Positions 15,394 through 23,517 of a stretch of DNA of 64,000 bases are shown here, in pieces; position 1 is the first letter of the stretch; each line of letters opens with the position of its first letter. The notes under the pieces are model-generated. The model was not told where the DNA came from. It worked only from the letters and a program-made list of their open reading frames with translations, and made no database searches. The DNA comes from Tsukamurella sp040611135 (lineage in GTDB: Bacteria; Actinomycetota; Actinomycetes; Mycobacteriales; Mycobacteriaceae): NCBI RefSeq assembly GCF_040611135.1, contig NZ_JBEXNL010000005.1, forward strand, positions 1 through 64,000. The letters are read 5' to 3'. Both the position numbers and the translations under genes were made by a program.

Positions 15394-17754
15394 CTACTCG
15401 CGCACCAGCAGGGCGACAGGATGTTCGAGGAGAACCTCGGTGAGTAGCGTCCGACCTGCGAAGACGTTCCCCGTGAGGCGGTCCGTCCACTCGCCCCCGC
15501 CGAGGTCCACGCGGGTGCCGTGCCAGCCCCCGGCGCGGTCGAGGACCAGCGAGCGACGCGTCGCGAGGGCGGCGACGTCGGGCGACCCGTCCTGCGGTCC
15601 GCGGAGGAACCCGAGCAGGTGATCGGCGGCGGGGCCGTCCGCGTGGAGCGGCGCATAGGACCCGCCGACGAAGCTGTCCGGGCGCTCCCTGCGCAGTCGT
15701 AGTGCCGCGCGCACGACTGCGTGCTTCGGGTGCGAACCGTCCCGGAGTGCCGTCCAGTCGACGGGGCGGCGGTTGTCCGGGTCCACGAGCGAGTCCGCCC
15801 AGCGCTCCGTGCCCTGGTAGACGTCTGGCACACCCGGCCCGGCGAGCTGCAGCAGCTTCTGCGCGAGCGAGTCGGATCGACCGTGCGGCGCGAGTCCGGC
15901 GACCAGCTCCGCCATCTCCGTGCCGATCGGACCGTCGAGCACCGCGTCGAGGAAGGCGTGCCCGGCGGCCTCGAAGGCACCGTCGGGCGCGGTCCAGGAG
16001 GTGCCGATCCGGCCCTCGCGCATCGCCTTCTCGGCGTACGCGTGCAGTCGGCCCCGCAGGTCGTCGGCGACCGCGCCGTCGTCGGGCAAAACCCCGAACA
16101 CCGTCTGGAGCAGGAACAGGCCCGTCACGGGGTCCGGGGCGGAGGGCAGCTGCGGGAGCCAGCGGTCGACCGCCGCGGCCCAATCGTCGGCGCACTGGCT
16201 GAGTACGCCGATCCGCGCCCGCACGTCCTCGCCGCGCTTGGTGTCGTGCGTCGACAGGGTGGTCATGGCCGCGGGCCACTCGGCGGCGCGGCGGGACAGG
16301 GCCGGGTGCGGATCCTCGGGTCCGAAGTCCGACGGTGCGCCGCCCACCTCCTGCAGGGAGAGCAGCCGGGCGGCGCGATAGAAGGAGGTGTCCTCGAGCG
16401 ACTTGGCCGTGAGCGCGCCGGTGAGCTGGGCGAACCGGTGCGCGCTGTCGCGGCCGAGGGAGCGAGCGGCCGTCACGGCCTCGGTCGCGGTCGCCTGCCC
16501 CGGCACGGCCTCGGCGAAGGACGCCTGATAGTGCGCGTAGGTCCGCAGGTTCGCGGCGGGGACGTGCAGCACCGGGTAGTCGTCGCGGTAGTACGGGATC
16601 TCGTTCATCCACGCGAGCGCGGCGTCGGCGAGGGCGTCGATCGGGACGGACGTACCGGTCTCCTCACGGACCGACCGGGCCAGCCGGAGGAACTCGGGGC
16701 GCAGGTCGCGAGCGGCGAGCCCGTCGCGGATCCGCAGGACCGAGTTGGAGTTCCACCGCACGGCACCGTCGTCCCCGGTCCAGCGCGCGTGGAGGTCCGT
16801 CATGCCCGGCTCCCCGGCGGGGTCGAGCAGAGCGTGGCCGAGCTCTCGGAGCGCGTCGTAGCCCGTGGTTCCGGCGACCGGGAGGCCCGGATCGAGCGGC
16901 TCGTCCGGCGCGAGGATCTTCTCGATCACGATCCATGCGTCGGGCCCGACGAGTTCGCGCAGCCGGCGCAGGTAGCCGATCGGATCGGCCAGGCCGTCGG
17001 GGTGGTCCACGCGCAGGCCGTCGGCGATCCCGTCCGCGAACCAGGAGCCGATCTCGGCGTGCGTCGCGGCGAACACCTCGGGGTCCTCCACGCGGACGCC
17101 GGCCAGGTCGTCGACCGTGAAGAACCGCCGGTAGGAGCGCACCGGGGACCGCCAGGGCACGAGCCGGTAGGGCTGCGCGTAGTGCAGTCGCTGCGCGTCG
17201 AGGCCGCCCACGTCGCGGCCGATCGGGAACGTGCGGTCGTGGTACCGGAGCACGGGCTCGGGCCCCGCACGGTCGACGGTGAGCGCCGCCGCGTCCTCCT
17301 CGGAGGCCAGGACCGGGATCGCGAGCTTGCCCCCGGCCCCGTTGCGCGGGTCCCAGTCGATGTCGAAGAAGTGCGCGTACGCGGACTGACGGCCGAGGCG
17401 CAGCACATCCCACCACCACGGGTTCTGCTCCGGGCGGCCCACGCCGAGGTGGTTCGGCACGATGTCGATCACGAGCCCGAGACCGTCGACGTGCGCCGAG
17501 TCCGCGAGTCGCTCGAGGCCCTTGCGGCCGCCCAGCTCACCGCGCACCGTCGTCGGATCGACGACGTCGTAGCCGTGCGTGGAACCGCGCACCGCTTCCA
17601 GCACCGGCGACAGGTACAGGTGGGTCACGCCGAGGTCGGCCAGGTAGGGCACCTGAGCTGCGGCATCGTCGAAGGTGAAGGCAGGGGAGAGCTGCAGGCG
17701 GTAGGTCGAACCCACCCGACGTTCCTTCGGGCCCAACCCGCTCGTGCCGTGCAC
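15394..17754 (-). CDS. treY: Maltooligosyl-trehalose synthase
   Basis: 786 residues. Isomerises the reducing-end alpha-1,4 bond of maltodextrins to alpha-1,1, giving maltooligosyl-trehalose for TreZ. The N-terminus STYRLQLSPAFTFDDAAAQVPYLADLGVTHLYLSPVLEAVRGSTHGYDVVD is the signature of the family; IVPNHLGV, DGLRVDHPDGLADP, WIVIEKIL and TTLSTHDTKRGEDVRARI follow in the GH13 order, ending with VPDVYQGTE and a beta-domain. Start GTG 17754; GTG 17715, just before the first conserved strand, is equally possible. The third enzyme of the usual cluster, the debranching enzyme TreX/GlgX, is not in the window. Confidence 0.93.
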   Translation of the reverse strand: MHGTSGLGPKERRVGSTYRLQLSPAFTFDDAAAQVPYLADLGVTHLYLSPVLEAVRGSTHGYDVVDPTTVRGELGGRKGLERLADSAHVDGLGLVIDIVPNHLGVGRPEQNPWWWDVLRLGRQSAYAHFFDIDWDPRNGAGGKLAIPVLASEEDAAALTVDRAGPEPVLRYHDRTFPIGRDVGGLDAQRLHYAQPYRLVPWRSPVRSYRRFFTVDDLAGVRVEDPEVFAATHAEIGSWFADGIADGLRVDHPDGLADPIGYLRRLRELVGPDAWIVIEKILAPDEPLDPGLPVAGTTGYDALRELGHALLDPAGEPGMTDLHARWTGDDGAVRWNSNSVLRIRDGLAARDLRPEFLRLARSVREETGTSVPIDALADAALAWMNEIPYYRDDYPVLHVPAANLRTYAHYQASFAEAVPGQATATEAVTAARSLGRDSAHRFAQLTGALTAKSLEDTSFYRAARLLSLQEVGGAPSDFGPEDPHPALSRRAAEWPAAMTTLSTHDTKRGEDVRARIGVLSQCADDWAAAVDRWLPQLPSAPDPVTGLFLLQTVFGVLPDDGAVADDLRGRLHAYAEKAMREGRIGTSWTAPDGAFEAAGHAFLDAVLDGPIGTEMAELVAGLAPHGRSDSLAQKLLQLAGPGVPDVYQGTERWADSLVDPDNRRPVDWTALRDGSHPKHAVVRAALRLRRERPDSFVGGSYAPLHADGPAADHLLGFLRGPQDGSPDVAALATRRSLVLDRAGGWHGTRVDLGGGEWTDRLTGNVFAGRTLLTEVLLEHPVALLVRE

Positions 17755-17773
17755 CCGGCCAGAGTAACGCGGC

Positions 17774-17779
17774 TATGGT
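17774..17779 (+). promoter_or_regulatory. -10-like TATGGT before bioA
   Basis: TATGGT lies 8 nt before the bioA ATG, leaving room for at most a very short leader. No BioQ-type box is visible in this gap. Confidence 0.35.
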
Positions 17780-17787
17780 GGCCCGAC

Positions 17788-19059
17788 ATGACGCCCGATG
17801 AGATCCTCGCCCTGGACGCCCGCACCCTCTGGCACCCGTACAGCGCGGTCGGCGGCTCCGGGGCCCGGGTGGTGACCTCGGCGAAGGGGGTGCGCCTGAC
17901 TCTCGGCGACGGATCGCAGGTCATCGACGGGATGAGCTCCTGGTGGTCCGCGATCCACGGCTACCGCAACCCGGTGCTCGACGCTGCGGCGAAGGCGCAA
18001 CTCGAGACGATGTCGCACGTCATGTTCGGCGGGCTCACCCACGAGAGCGCCGCGCGGCTCGGCGAGCTCCTGGTGCGGATCACGCCGGACGGGCTGGACC
18101 GCGTGTTCCTCGCCGACAGCGGCTCCGTCTCCATCGAGGTCGCCGTCAAGACCGCTCTGCAGTACTGGCGCGCCCGGGGCGTCACCGGCCGCAACCGCCT
18201 GCTCACCTGGCGCGGCGGCTACCACGGCGACACCTTCACGCCGATGAGCGTGTGCGACCCCGACGGAGGCATGCACTCCCTGTGGTCGGACGTCCTGGCG
18301 ACGCAGGTCTTCGCGCCGGCGCCGCCCGCGGAGTACGACGAGGCCTACGTCGCCGAGCTGGATCGCCTCGTGGGCGAGCATGCGCACGAGCTGGCCGCGG
18401 TGATCATCGAGCCCGTCGTGCAGGGCGCCGGCGGCATGCGCTTCCACCCGCCCGCGTACGTCGCGGCGCTGCGCGAGATCACCCGGCGGCACGGGGTCCT
18501 GCTCATCTGCGACGAGATCGCCACCGGCTTCGGCCGCACCGGCACGCTCTTCGCCTGCGACGCCGCCGGGATCACGCCGGACATCCTGTGCGTCGGCAAG
18601 GCCCTGACCGGCGGCTACCTCACGCTGGCCGCGATGCTCTGCACCGACGAGGTCGCGCTCACCATCTCGAACTCCGATCAGGGTGCGCTCATGCACGGCC
18701 CCACCTTCATGGGGAACCCGCTGGCCTGCGCCATCGCCGTCGCCAGCACCGAGCTGCTGCTCGCGCAGGACTGGGCCGCGCGGGTCGCCGAGATCGAACG
18801 GGGACTGCGCGACGGACTCGCGCCACTGCGCGAGCTGCCCGGTGTCGTGGACGTCCGGGTCCTCGGCGCGATCGGCGTCGTGCAGCTCGACCGGCCCGTC
18901 GACATGGCCGCCGCGACCGACGGATGCGTCGCCGCCGGTGTGTGGCTGCGCCCCTTCCGCGACCTGGTCTACACGATGCCGCCGTTCATCAGCACGCCGG
19001 CGGATGTGGCCGCGATCTGTGGAGGGGTGTCGGCCGCCGTGCGCGCGGCGCTACAGTGA
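17788..19059 (+). CDS. bioA: Adenosylmethionine-8-amino-7-oxononanoate aminotransferase
   Basis: 423 residues. PLP-dependent transfer of the SAM amino group to 7-keto-8-aminopelargonate to give 7,8-diaminopelargonate, the third step of pimeloyl-derived biotin ring assembly. Class III aminotransferase features: LWHPYSAVGG at the N-terminus, MSSWWSAIHGY (substrate pocket), VFLADSGSVSIEVAVKTALQYW, the WRGGYHGDT motif, VIIEPVVQGAGGM, LLICDEIATGFGRTG and the PLP lysine in CVGKALTGGY (Lys271). Length is typical. Start is ATG 17788. bioF follows with only 4 nt between stop and start. Confidence 0.95.
   Translation: MTPDEILALDARTLWHPYSAVGGSGARVVTSAKGVRLTLGDGSQVIDGMSSWWSAIHGYRNPVLDAAAKAQLETMSHVMFGGLTHESAARLGELLVRITPDGLDRVFLADSGSVSIEVAVKTALQYWRARGVTGRNRLLTWRGGYHGDTFTPMSVCDPDGGMHSLWSDVLATQVFAPAPPAEYDEAYVAELDRLVGEHAHELAAVIIEPVVQGAGGMRFHPPAYVAALREITRRHGVLLICDEIATGFGRTGTLFACDAAGITPDILCVGKALTGGYLTLAAMLCTDEVALTISNSDQGALMHGPTFMGNPLACAIAVASTELLLAQDWAARVAEIERGLRDGLAPLRELPGVVDVRVLGAIGVVQLDRPVDMAAATDGCVAAGVWLRPFRDLVYTMPPFISTPADVAAICGGVSAAVRAALQ
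19052..19057 (+). promoter_or_regulatory. -10 box TACAGT for a leaderless bioF start inside the end of bioA
   Basis: TACAGT covers the last codons of bioA and is followed by six bases and the bioF ATG, the spacing of a leaderless promoter. The identical hexamer TACAGT follows the boxes upstream of bioB (20966-20971). Confidence 0.5.
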
Positions 19060-19063
19060 GCGC

Positions 19064-20221
19064 ATGAACGGTGTTCAACTCCCGGCTCGCCGGGGTGTTC
19101 AAGTCGATGCGCTCGGATGGCTCGACGGCTACGCCGCCGACCGCACCGAGGCGGGTCTCCGGCGGTCGTTGCGTGCGCGCCGGCCCGGCGAGCCCGACCT
19201 CGATCTGGCGTCGAACGACTACCTCGGCTTGAGCCGGCACCCGCGCGTCCTCGACGCCGCCACCGACGCGCTCCGCCTCTGGGGCGCGGGCGCCACCGGC
19301 TCGCGGCTGGTCACGGGCACCACCGAGCTGCACGAGCAGTTCGAGCAGAACCTGGCCGACTTCCTCGGCGCCGAGGCCGCCCTGTGCTTCTCGTCGGGCT
19401 ACCTGGCGAACCTCGGGGTCGTCACCGCGCTCGCCGGACGGGGCGCGCTCGTCGTCTCCGACGGCGGCTCGCACGCCTCCCTCGTCGACGCCTGCCGGCT
19501 CTCCCGGGCCCGGGTGGTGGTGACTCCGCGCGGCGACGTGAACGCCGTTCGGGAGGCGCTCGCGGGCCGCGTCGAGGAGCGGGCGATCGTGCTCACCGAC
19601 TCCGTCTACAGCGCCGATGGAGTTCTCGCCCCCGTCGCCGACCTGCATGCCGCGGCCCGGGCGTACGGCGCCGCCCTCGTGGTCGACGAGGCGCACGGGC
19701 TCGGTGTCCGCGGCGCCGGCGGGCGCGGCCTGGTGCACGAACTCGGCCTCGCCGGCGCGCCCGACCTGGTCGTCACGGCCACCATGTCCAAGGCGCTCGG
19801 ATCCCAGGGCGGCGTCGTCCTCGGTCCCGAGCGGGTGCGCGCACACCTCATCGACGCGGCGCGGCCCTTCATCTTCGACACGGGGCTGGCGCCCGCCGCC
19901 GTCGCCGCCGCCGATGCCGCCCTCGCCGAGCTGCGGGCGGACCCCGCCCTCGCGGGCCGCGTCCTCGATCGCGCCCGTGCGGTCGCCTCCGGGATCGGGG
20001 CGCCCGAGCCGACCTCCGCCGTCGTCTCGCTCGTTCTCGGCGAGCCGGAGCGCGCGGTCGCGGCGCGCGACGCCTGTGCCGCGCAGGGCGTGCACGTCGG
20101 CTGCTTCCGGCCCCCGTCGGTGCCCGAGGGCACCTCGCGGCTGCGCATCACCGTGCGCGCCGACCTCACGGACGCCGAGGTCGCGACGGCCGTCGCGGCG
20201 ATCCGCGGGGCCGTCGCGTGA
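19064..20221 (+). CDS. bioF: 8-amino-7-oxononanoate synthase
   Basis: 385 residues. Condenses pimeloyl-ACP/CoA with alanine to 7-keto-8-aminopelargonate, the first ring-forming step of biotin synthesis. Alpha-oxoamine synthase signatures: LDLASNDYLGLSRHP, GAGATGSRLVTGTTELHEQFEQNLADFLG, SDGGSHASLVDACRLS, VVDEAHGLGVRG and the PLP lysine in ATMSKALGSQGG (Lys243). ATG 19064 is the only good start here; it forms part of a BioQ-like box, so the first five codons are also regulatory DNA. The stop overlaps the bioD start by 4 nt. Confidence 0.94.
   Translation: MNGVQLPARRGVQVDALGWLDGYAADRTEAGLRRSLRARRPGEPDLDLASNDYLGLSRHPRVLDAATDALRLWGAGATGSRLVTGTTELHEQFEQNLADFLGAEAALCFSSGYLANLGVVTALAGRGALVVSDGGSHASLVDACRLSRARVVVTPRGDVNAVREALAGRVEERAIVLTDSVYSADGVLAPVADLHAAARAYGAALVVDEAHGLGVRGAGGRGLVHELGLAGAPDLVVTATMSKALGSQGGVVLGPERVRAHLIDAARPFIFDTGLAPAAVAAADAALAELRADPALAGRVLDRARAVASGIGAPEPTSAVVSLVLGEPERAVAARDACAAQGVHVGCFRPPSVPEGTSRLRITVRADLTDAEVATAVAAIRGAVA
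19065..19077. promoter_or_regulatory. BioQ-like operator over the bioF start codon
   Basis: TGAACGGTGTTCA matches the actinobacterial BioQ pattern TGAAC-N3-GTTCA exactly. It spans +2 to +14 of bioF, directly downstream of the -10 box TACAGT. The 15-mer 19064-19078 is the exact reverse complement of 20938-20952 upstream of bioB. Confidence 0.75.
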
Positions 20222-20922
20222 TCCTCGGCGTCACCGGCACGTCCACCGGCGTCGGCAAGACCGTCGTCACGGCGGCGCTGGCCGCGGCGCTGCTCCCGAG
20301 CGGGCCCGTCACCGTCGTCAAACCTGCGCAGACCGGTTTCGCGGCCGGCGCCGACCGCGACGAGGACGGCCAGCTCAGCGATGTCGCCGAGGTCGCTCGC
20401 CTGGCCCCGGGAGTGATCACCGTCGAGCATCTGCGGTTCCCCGAGCCCCTCGCGCCGCTGACCGCGGCCCGTCGGGCGGGGCTGCCGCCGCTCGACCGCG
20501 CGGAGGCGGAGGCGGTGGTGCGCCGCGCGGCGGGGACCGTGCTCGTCGAGGGGGCGGGCGGCGTCCTCGTCCGGTTGGGGCTCGACCGGAATCGAACGCC
20601 GTTCACGCTCGCCGACCTCGCAGCCGATCTCGGGGCGCCCGTCGTCGTCGTCGCCGATCCCGCCCTCGGCACGCTCAACCACACCGAACTGACCGTCCGC
20701 GCGCTCGCCGTCGCCGGGGTCGTCTGCGCGGGGGTCGTGCTCTCCCGGTGGCCAGAGGCGCCGGGCCTGGCCGAGCGGTGCAACCTCGTCGATCTCCCCG
20801 AGGTCACCGGCGTGCCGATCGTCGGCCGGATTCCCGACGGTGCCGTCGCCCTCCCGGCCGAGGTCTTCGCCGCAACGGCGCGTTCCTGGTTCGACGCGGC
20901 GTGGCTCGCCGGGCTCGGATGA
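20218..20922 (+). CDS. bioD: Dethiobiotin synthetase
   Basis: 234 residues. ATP- and CO2-dependent closure of the ureido ring of dethiobiotin. The P-loop GVTGTSTGVGKT is at residues 4-15, the substrate segment VKPAQTGF follows near 40, and the switch-like VEGAGGVLVRLG near residue 115 is the family signature. Start is GTG 20218, overlapping the bioF stop (GTGA), so translation is coupled. Length is standard. It ends the bioAFD block; bioB is 118 nt further with its own promoter region. Confidence 0.93.
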   Translation: MILGVTGTSTGVGKTVVTAALAAALLPSGPVTVVKPAQTGFAAGADRDEDGQLSDVAEVARLAPGVITVEHLRFPEPLAPLTAARRAGLPPLDRAEAEAVVRRAAGTVLVEGAGGVLVRLGLDRNRTPFTLADLAADLGAPVVVVADPALGTLNHTELTVRALAVAGVVCAGVVLSRWPEAPGLAERCNLVDLPEVTGVPIVGRIPDGAVALPAEVFAATARSWFDAAWLAGLG

Positions 20923-20938
20923 CGCCGCGCGGAGCCCT

Positions 20939-20969
20939 TGAACACCGTTCATGAATTGAACGCTGTACA
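20939..20969. promoter_or_regulatory. Tandem BioQ-like operators upstream of bioB
   Basis: Box 1, TGAACACCGTTCA at 20939-20951, is a perfect TGAAC-N3-GTTCA palindrome; box 2, TGAACGCTGTACA at 20957-20969, has one mismatch. Their centres are 18 bp apart, so two dimers would bind near opposite or neighbouring faces. Box 2 overlaps a -10 candidate TACAGT (20966-20971). This is the expected layout for repression of bioB by the TetR-type regulator BioQ when biotin is ample. No bioQ gene is in the window. Confidence 0.75.
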
Positions 20970-21040
20970 GTGCTCGGTAGCAGCGGCGCCGCGGTGTCGC
21001 AGACCACAGCCGAACGATCACAGCCGACGAGGGAGTGCAC

Positions 21041-22048
21041 ATGACCGGGGTCCTGGCCGACATCATCGAGGTCGCGCGCGAGCAGGTGCTCGAGCGCGGC
21101 GAGGGGCTGAGCCAGGAGCAGGTGCTCGCCGTGCTCCAGCTCCCCGACGACAAGCTCGACGAGGTGCTGCAGCTCGCGCACGAGGTGCGCATGAAGTGGT
21201 GCGGTCCCGAGGTCGAGGTCGAGGGCATCATCAGTCTCAAGACCGGCGGTTGCCCCGAGGACTGCCACTTCTGCAGCCAGTCGGGCCTGTTCGAGTCCCC
21301 GGTCCGTTCGGCGTGGATCGACATCCCGTCGCTGGTTGAGGCGGCCAAGCAGACCGCCAAGACCGGCGCCACGGAGTTCTGCATCGTCGCGGCCGTCCGC
21401 GGTCCGGACAAGCGGCTCATGGCGCAGGTCGCCGCCGGCATCGAGGCCATTCGCAACGAGGTCGACATCCAGATCGCGTGCAGCCTCGGCATGCTCACCC
21501 AGGAGCAGGTCGACGAGCTCAAGGCCATGGGTGTGCACCGCTACAACCACAACCTCGAGACCTCGCGCTCGCACTTCCCGAAGGTCGTGACCACGCACTC
21601 CTGGGAGGAGCGCTGGGGCACCCTGCAGATGGTCCGCGAGGCCGGCATGGAGGTCTGCTGCGGCGGCATCCTCGGCATGGGGGAGACGCTCGAACAGCGC
21701 GCCGAGTTCGCCGCGAACCTCGCCGAGCTCGAGCCCGACGAGGTGCCGCTCAACTTCCTCAACCCCCGCCCCGGCACGCCCTTCGGCGACCTGGACGTGC
21801 TCGAGCCGAACGAGGCGCTGCGGTCCATCGCCGCCTTCCGGCTGGCACTGCCGCGCACCATCCTGCGCTTCGCCGGTGGTCGCGAGATCACGCTCGGCGA
21901 CCTCGGCGCTGAGAAGGGCATCCTCGGCGGCATCAACGCCGTCATCGTCGGCAACTACCTCACCACGCTGGGCCGTCCGGCCGAGACCGACCTCGACCTG
22001 CTCGGCGAGTTGAAGATGCCGATCAAGGCCCTGAACGAGACCCTGTGA
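21041..22048 (+). CDS. bioB: Biotin synthase
   Basis: 335 residues. Radical-SAM enzyme inserting sulfur into dethiobiotin. The cluster motif CPEDCHFC gives Cys71, Cys75 and Cys78; KTGGCPEDCHFCSQSG, CIVAAVRGPDKR, YNHNLETSRSHF, CCGGILGMGET and VPLNFLNPRPGTPF are the conserved family segments. The start is ATG 21041, with GGGAG 6 nt upstream; a GTG two codons earlier is less likely. It is followed by the bsaP gene with a 4-nt overlap, which fits the need of mycobacterial-type BioB for that auxiliary protein. Confidence 0.96.
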   Translation: MTGVLADIIEVAREQVLERGEGLSQEQVLAVLQLPDDKLDEVLQLAHEVRMKWCGPEVEVEGIISLKTGGCPEDCHFCSQSGLFESPVRSAWIDIPSLVEAAKQTAKTGATEFCIVAAVRGPDKRLMAQVAAGIEAIRNEVDIQIACSLGMLTQEQVDELKAMGVHRYNHNLETSRSHFPKVVTTHSWEERWGTLQMVREAGMEVCCGGILGMGETLEQRAEFAANLAELEPDEVPLNFLNPRPGTPFGDLDVLEPNEALRSIAAFRLALPRTILRFAGGREITLGDLGAEKGILGGINAVIVGNYLTTLGRPAETDLDLLGELKMPIKALNETL

Positions 22049-22272
22049 CGGTCGTGACCGCCGCGCCCGGCAAGGAGCCGGTGTACAACGAGTTCACCGG
22101 CAAGCCGCTCGCCGAGGGGGCGCCCGTCTTCGCCGCGGCGCTCCTCGGCCTCGAGCCGCCGCGCTACTGCGCCTACTGCGCGCGCCGGATGATCGTGCAG
22201 GTCAGCCCGGACGGCTGGACGGCCCGATGCTCCCGGCACGGCGAGCTGGACTCGAAGAGCCGCGAGCGCTGA
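22045..22272 (+). CDS. bsaP: Biotin synthase auxiliary protein
   Basis: 75 residues starting GTG 22045, overlapping the bioB stop. It matches the small actinobacterial protein BsaP (Rv1590 type), which supports the activity of BioB, reportedly through iron-sulfur cluster repair. Visible features are the N-terminal PVYNEFTGKPL, a CAYCARRM motif (Cys42, Cys45), a third cysteine at 62 and a nearby His65, which could bind a cluster or a metal. Location directly after bioB is itself diagnostic. Confidence 0.85.
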   Translation: MTVVTAAPGKEPVYNEFTGKPLAEGAPVFAAALLGLEPPRYCAYCARRMIVQVSPDGWTARCSRHGELDSKSRER

Positions 22273-22296
22273 CGCCGGCCACACAGGATCGGTCGA

Positions 22297-22302
22297 TACG
22301 CT
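22297..22302 (+). promoter_or_regulatory. -10 box TACGCT for the DUF2567 gene
   Basis: TACGCT is 7 nt before ATG 22310; no ribosome-binding sequence is present, so the transcript is probably leaderless and independent of bioB. Confidence 0.45.
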
Positions 22303-22309
22303 TACCCCG

Positions 22310-23026
22310 ATGGCTACTCGAACCGCGCCCAGCGCGACCTCCCACGTCGTGGTGCCGATCGTGGTCGGCGCTGTGCTCGGGGCCGCCGCCGCCCTCGTCT
22401 GGGGGACGACGGTGCCCGGCGTGCGCGGCGTCGTCCTCACTTCCGGCAAGCCGGCCTTCCGGACGGATCAACTGGACAACCTCTTCATCGCGACCGCGGC
22501 CTTCGTCGCGGTGTCCGCGGTCGGCGGACTGCTGACCGGTGCCGCGCTGTTCCGCGGCGCACGCCGGACCCCGCGGGGGGTCGGGATCACCCTCGGGGCC
22601 GCGGTGATCGGCGTGGCGGTCGCCGTGCTGCTCGGCCAGGCCGTCGTGAACGCCCGGTTCACGGGGCCCGGCGCGGCGGGGGTCGACTTCACCGCAGCTC
22701 CGTCGATCCGTCTCGACGGTGCCAACCTCCTCGCTCCGGCCGACCACTCCGGTGGCACGATCGCGGATCTCGCGTCGTGGGTGCTGGTCCTGGTGTGGCC
22801 GGGTGTCGCGGCGCTGTGGTGCGCCGTGGTCGCCCTGTTCGGCCGGCTGCCGGCGGATCGGCTAGCCGGTGTGCCCGCGGAGCAGATCGGCGAAGTCGGT
22901 GACGGGTCCGAGATCGGTGGTCTTCCCGGAGCGCCGTGGGGCTCCCAGATCCGACGGTCCGCCGAAGCCGGCCACAGCACCGTCGGACGTGACCAGGGCG
23001 CCGGCGAGTTCAGCCCCGGCCCGTGA
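22310..23026 (+). CDS. DUF2567 family membrane protein
   Basis: 238 residues, homologous in context and layout to Rv1591 next to bioB and bsaP. Four hydrophobic segments are seen: residues about 12-32, 57-80, 90-110 and 155-180. A conserved-looking polar region TSGKPAFRTDQLDNLF lies between the first two. Function unknown. The last roughly 55 residues (AGVPAEQIGEVGDG to the end) are encoded antisense to the end of the FMN reductase gene and look like low-complexity read-through rather than folded protein; the 3' ends overlap by 165 bp. Confidence 0.75.
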   Translation: MATRTAPSATSHVVVPIVVGAVLGAAAALVWGTTVPGVRGVVLTSGKPAFRTDQLDNLFIATAAFVAVSAVGGLLTGAALFRGARRTPRGVGITLGAAVIGVAVAVLLGQAVVNARFTGPGAAGVDFTAAPSIRLDGANLLAPADHSGGTIADLASWVLVLVWPGVAALWCAVVALFGRLPADRLAGVPAEQIGEVGDGSEIGGLPGAPWGSQIRRSAEAGHSTVGRDQGAGEFSPGP

Positions 23027-23515
23027 GATCCGGGTCGCCAGCTCGGACGAGCCGAAGTCCTCGGTCGCGGCGAACACGCCGGTCGGGAGGGTCTGCGCGC
23101 GCAAGTAGCCGAACAGCGGCCGCAGCGCGTGGTCGAGCACGAGCGAGTGCCGCGCCGTACCGGCCGTTGCGGCGATGAGCACGGGTACCCCGGTCAGGGA
23201 GTCGGGGTCGAGCGCGTCGAAGAACATCTTGAACAGGCCGCTGTAGCTCGCGGTGAACACCGGTGTCACGGCGATGAGGCCGTCCGCCGCGGCGATCGCG
23301 TCCTTCGCCGCGGTCAGCGCGGGGGTGGGGACGCCCGTGGTCATCACCGTCGCGAGGTCGCGAGCGAGCTCGCGGACCTCGATGACGGTGACGTCCAGGG
23401 CTTCGCCGCGAGCCGAGACGCCGGCCCGGACGGTGTCGGCCAGCTGGTCGGCGAGCAGGCGGGTGGACGAGGGCTCGGACACGCCGGCCGAGACGACGAC
23501 GAGGGAACGCGGCAT
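22862..23515 (-). CDS. CE1759-family FMN reductase
   Basis: 217 residues of the NADPH-dependent FMN reductase (flavodoxin-like) fold: SLVVVSAGVSEPSSTRLLADQLAD at the start, GLIAVTPVFTASYSGLFKMFFDALDPDSL (the PXXXXSYSG FMN loop) and LIAATAGTARHSLVLDHALRPLFGYL. This is the pattern of the CE1759 family, the reductase half of a two-component system with a CE1758-type luciferase-like monooxygenase. That partner is encoded immediately upstream (2 nt between the genes), so this protein should supply FMNH2 to it. Confidence 0.88.
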   Translation of the reverse strand: MPRSLVVVSAGVSEPSSTRLLADQLADTVRAGVSARGEALDVTVIEVRELARDLATVMTTGVPTPALTAAKDAIAAADGLIAVTPVFTASYSGLFKMFFDALDPDSLTGVPVLIAATAGTARHSLVLDHALRPLFGYLRAQTLPTGVFAATEDFGSSELATRISRAGAELAGALVTSDGAVAGFGGPSDLGAPRRSGKTTDLGPVTDFADLLRGHTG

Positions 23516-23517
23516 CG

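Noticed and set aside
15721..17787. In-frame extension of bioA by 689 codons upstream
   Set aside because: This part is antisense to treY. BioA homology begins at ATG 17788.
22972..23026. DUF2567 tail as a functional domain
   Set aside because: The last ~55 residues mirror the antisense of the FMN reductase coding sequence and show no hydrophobic or catalytic pattern.
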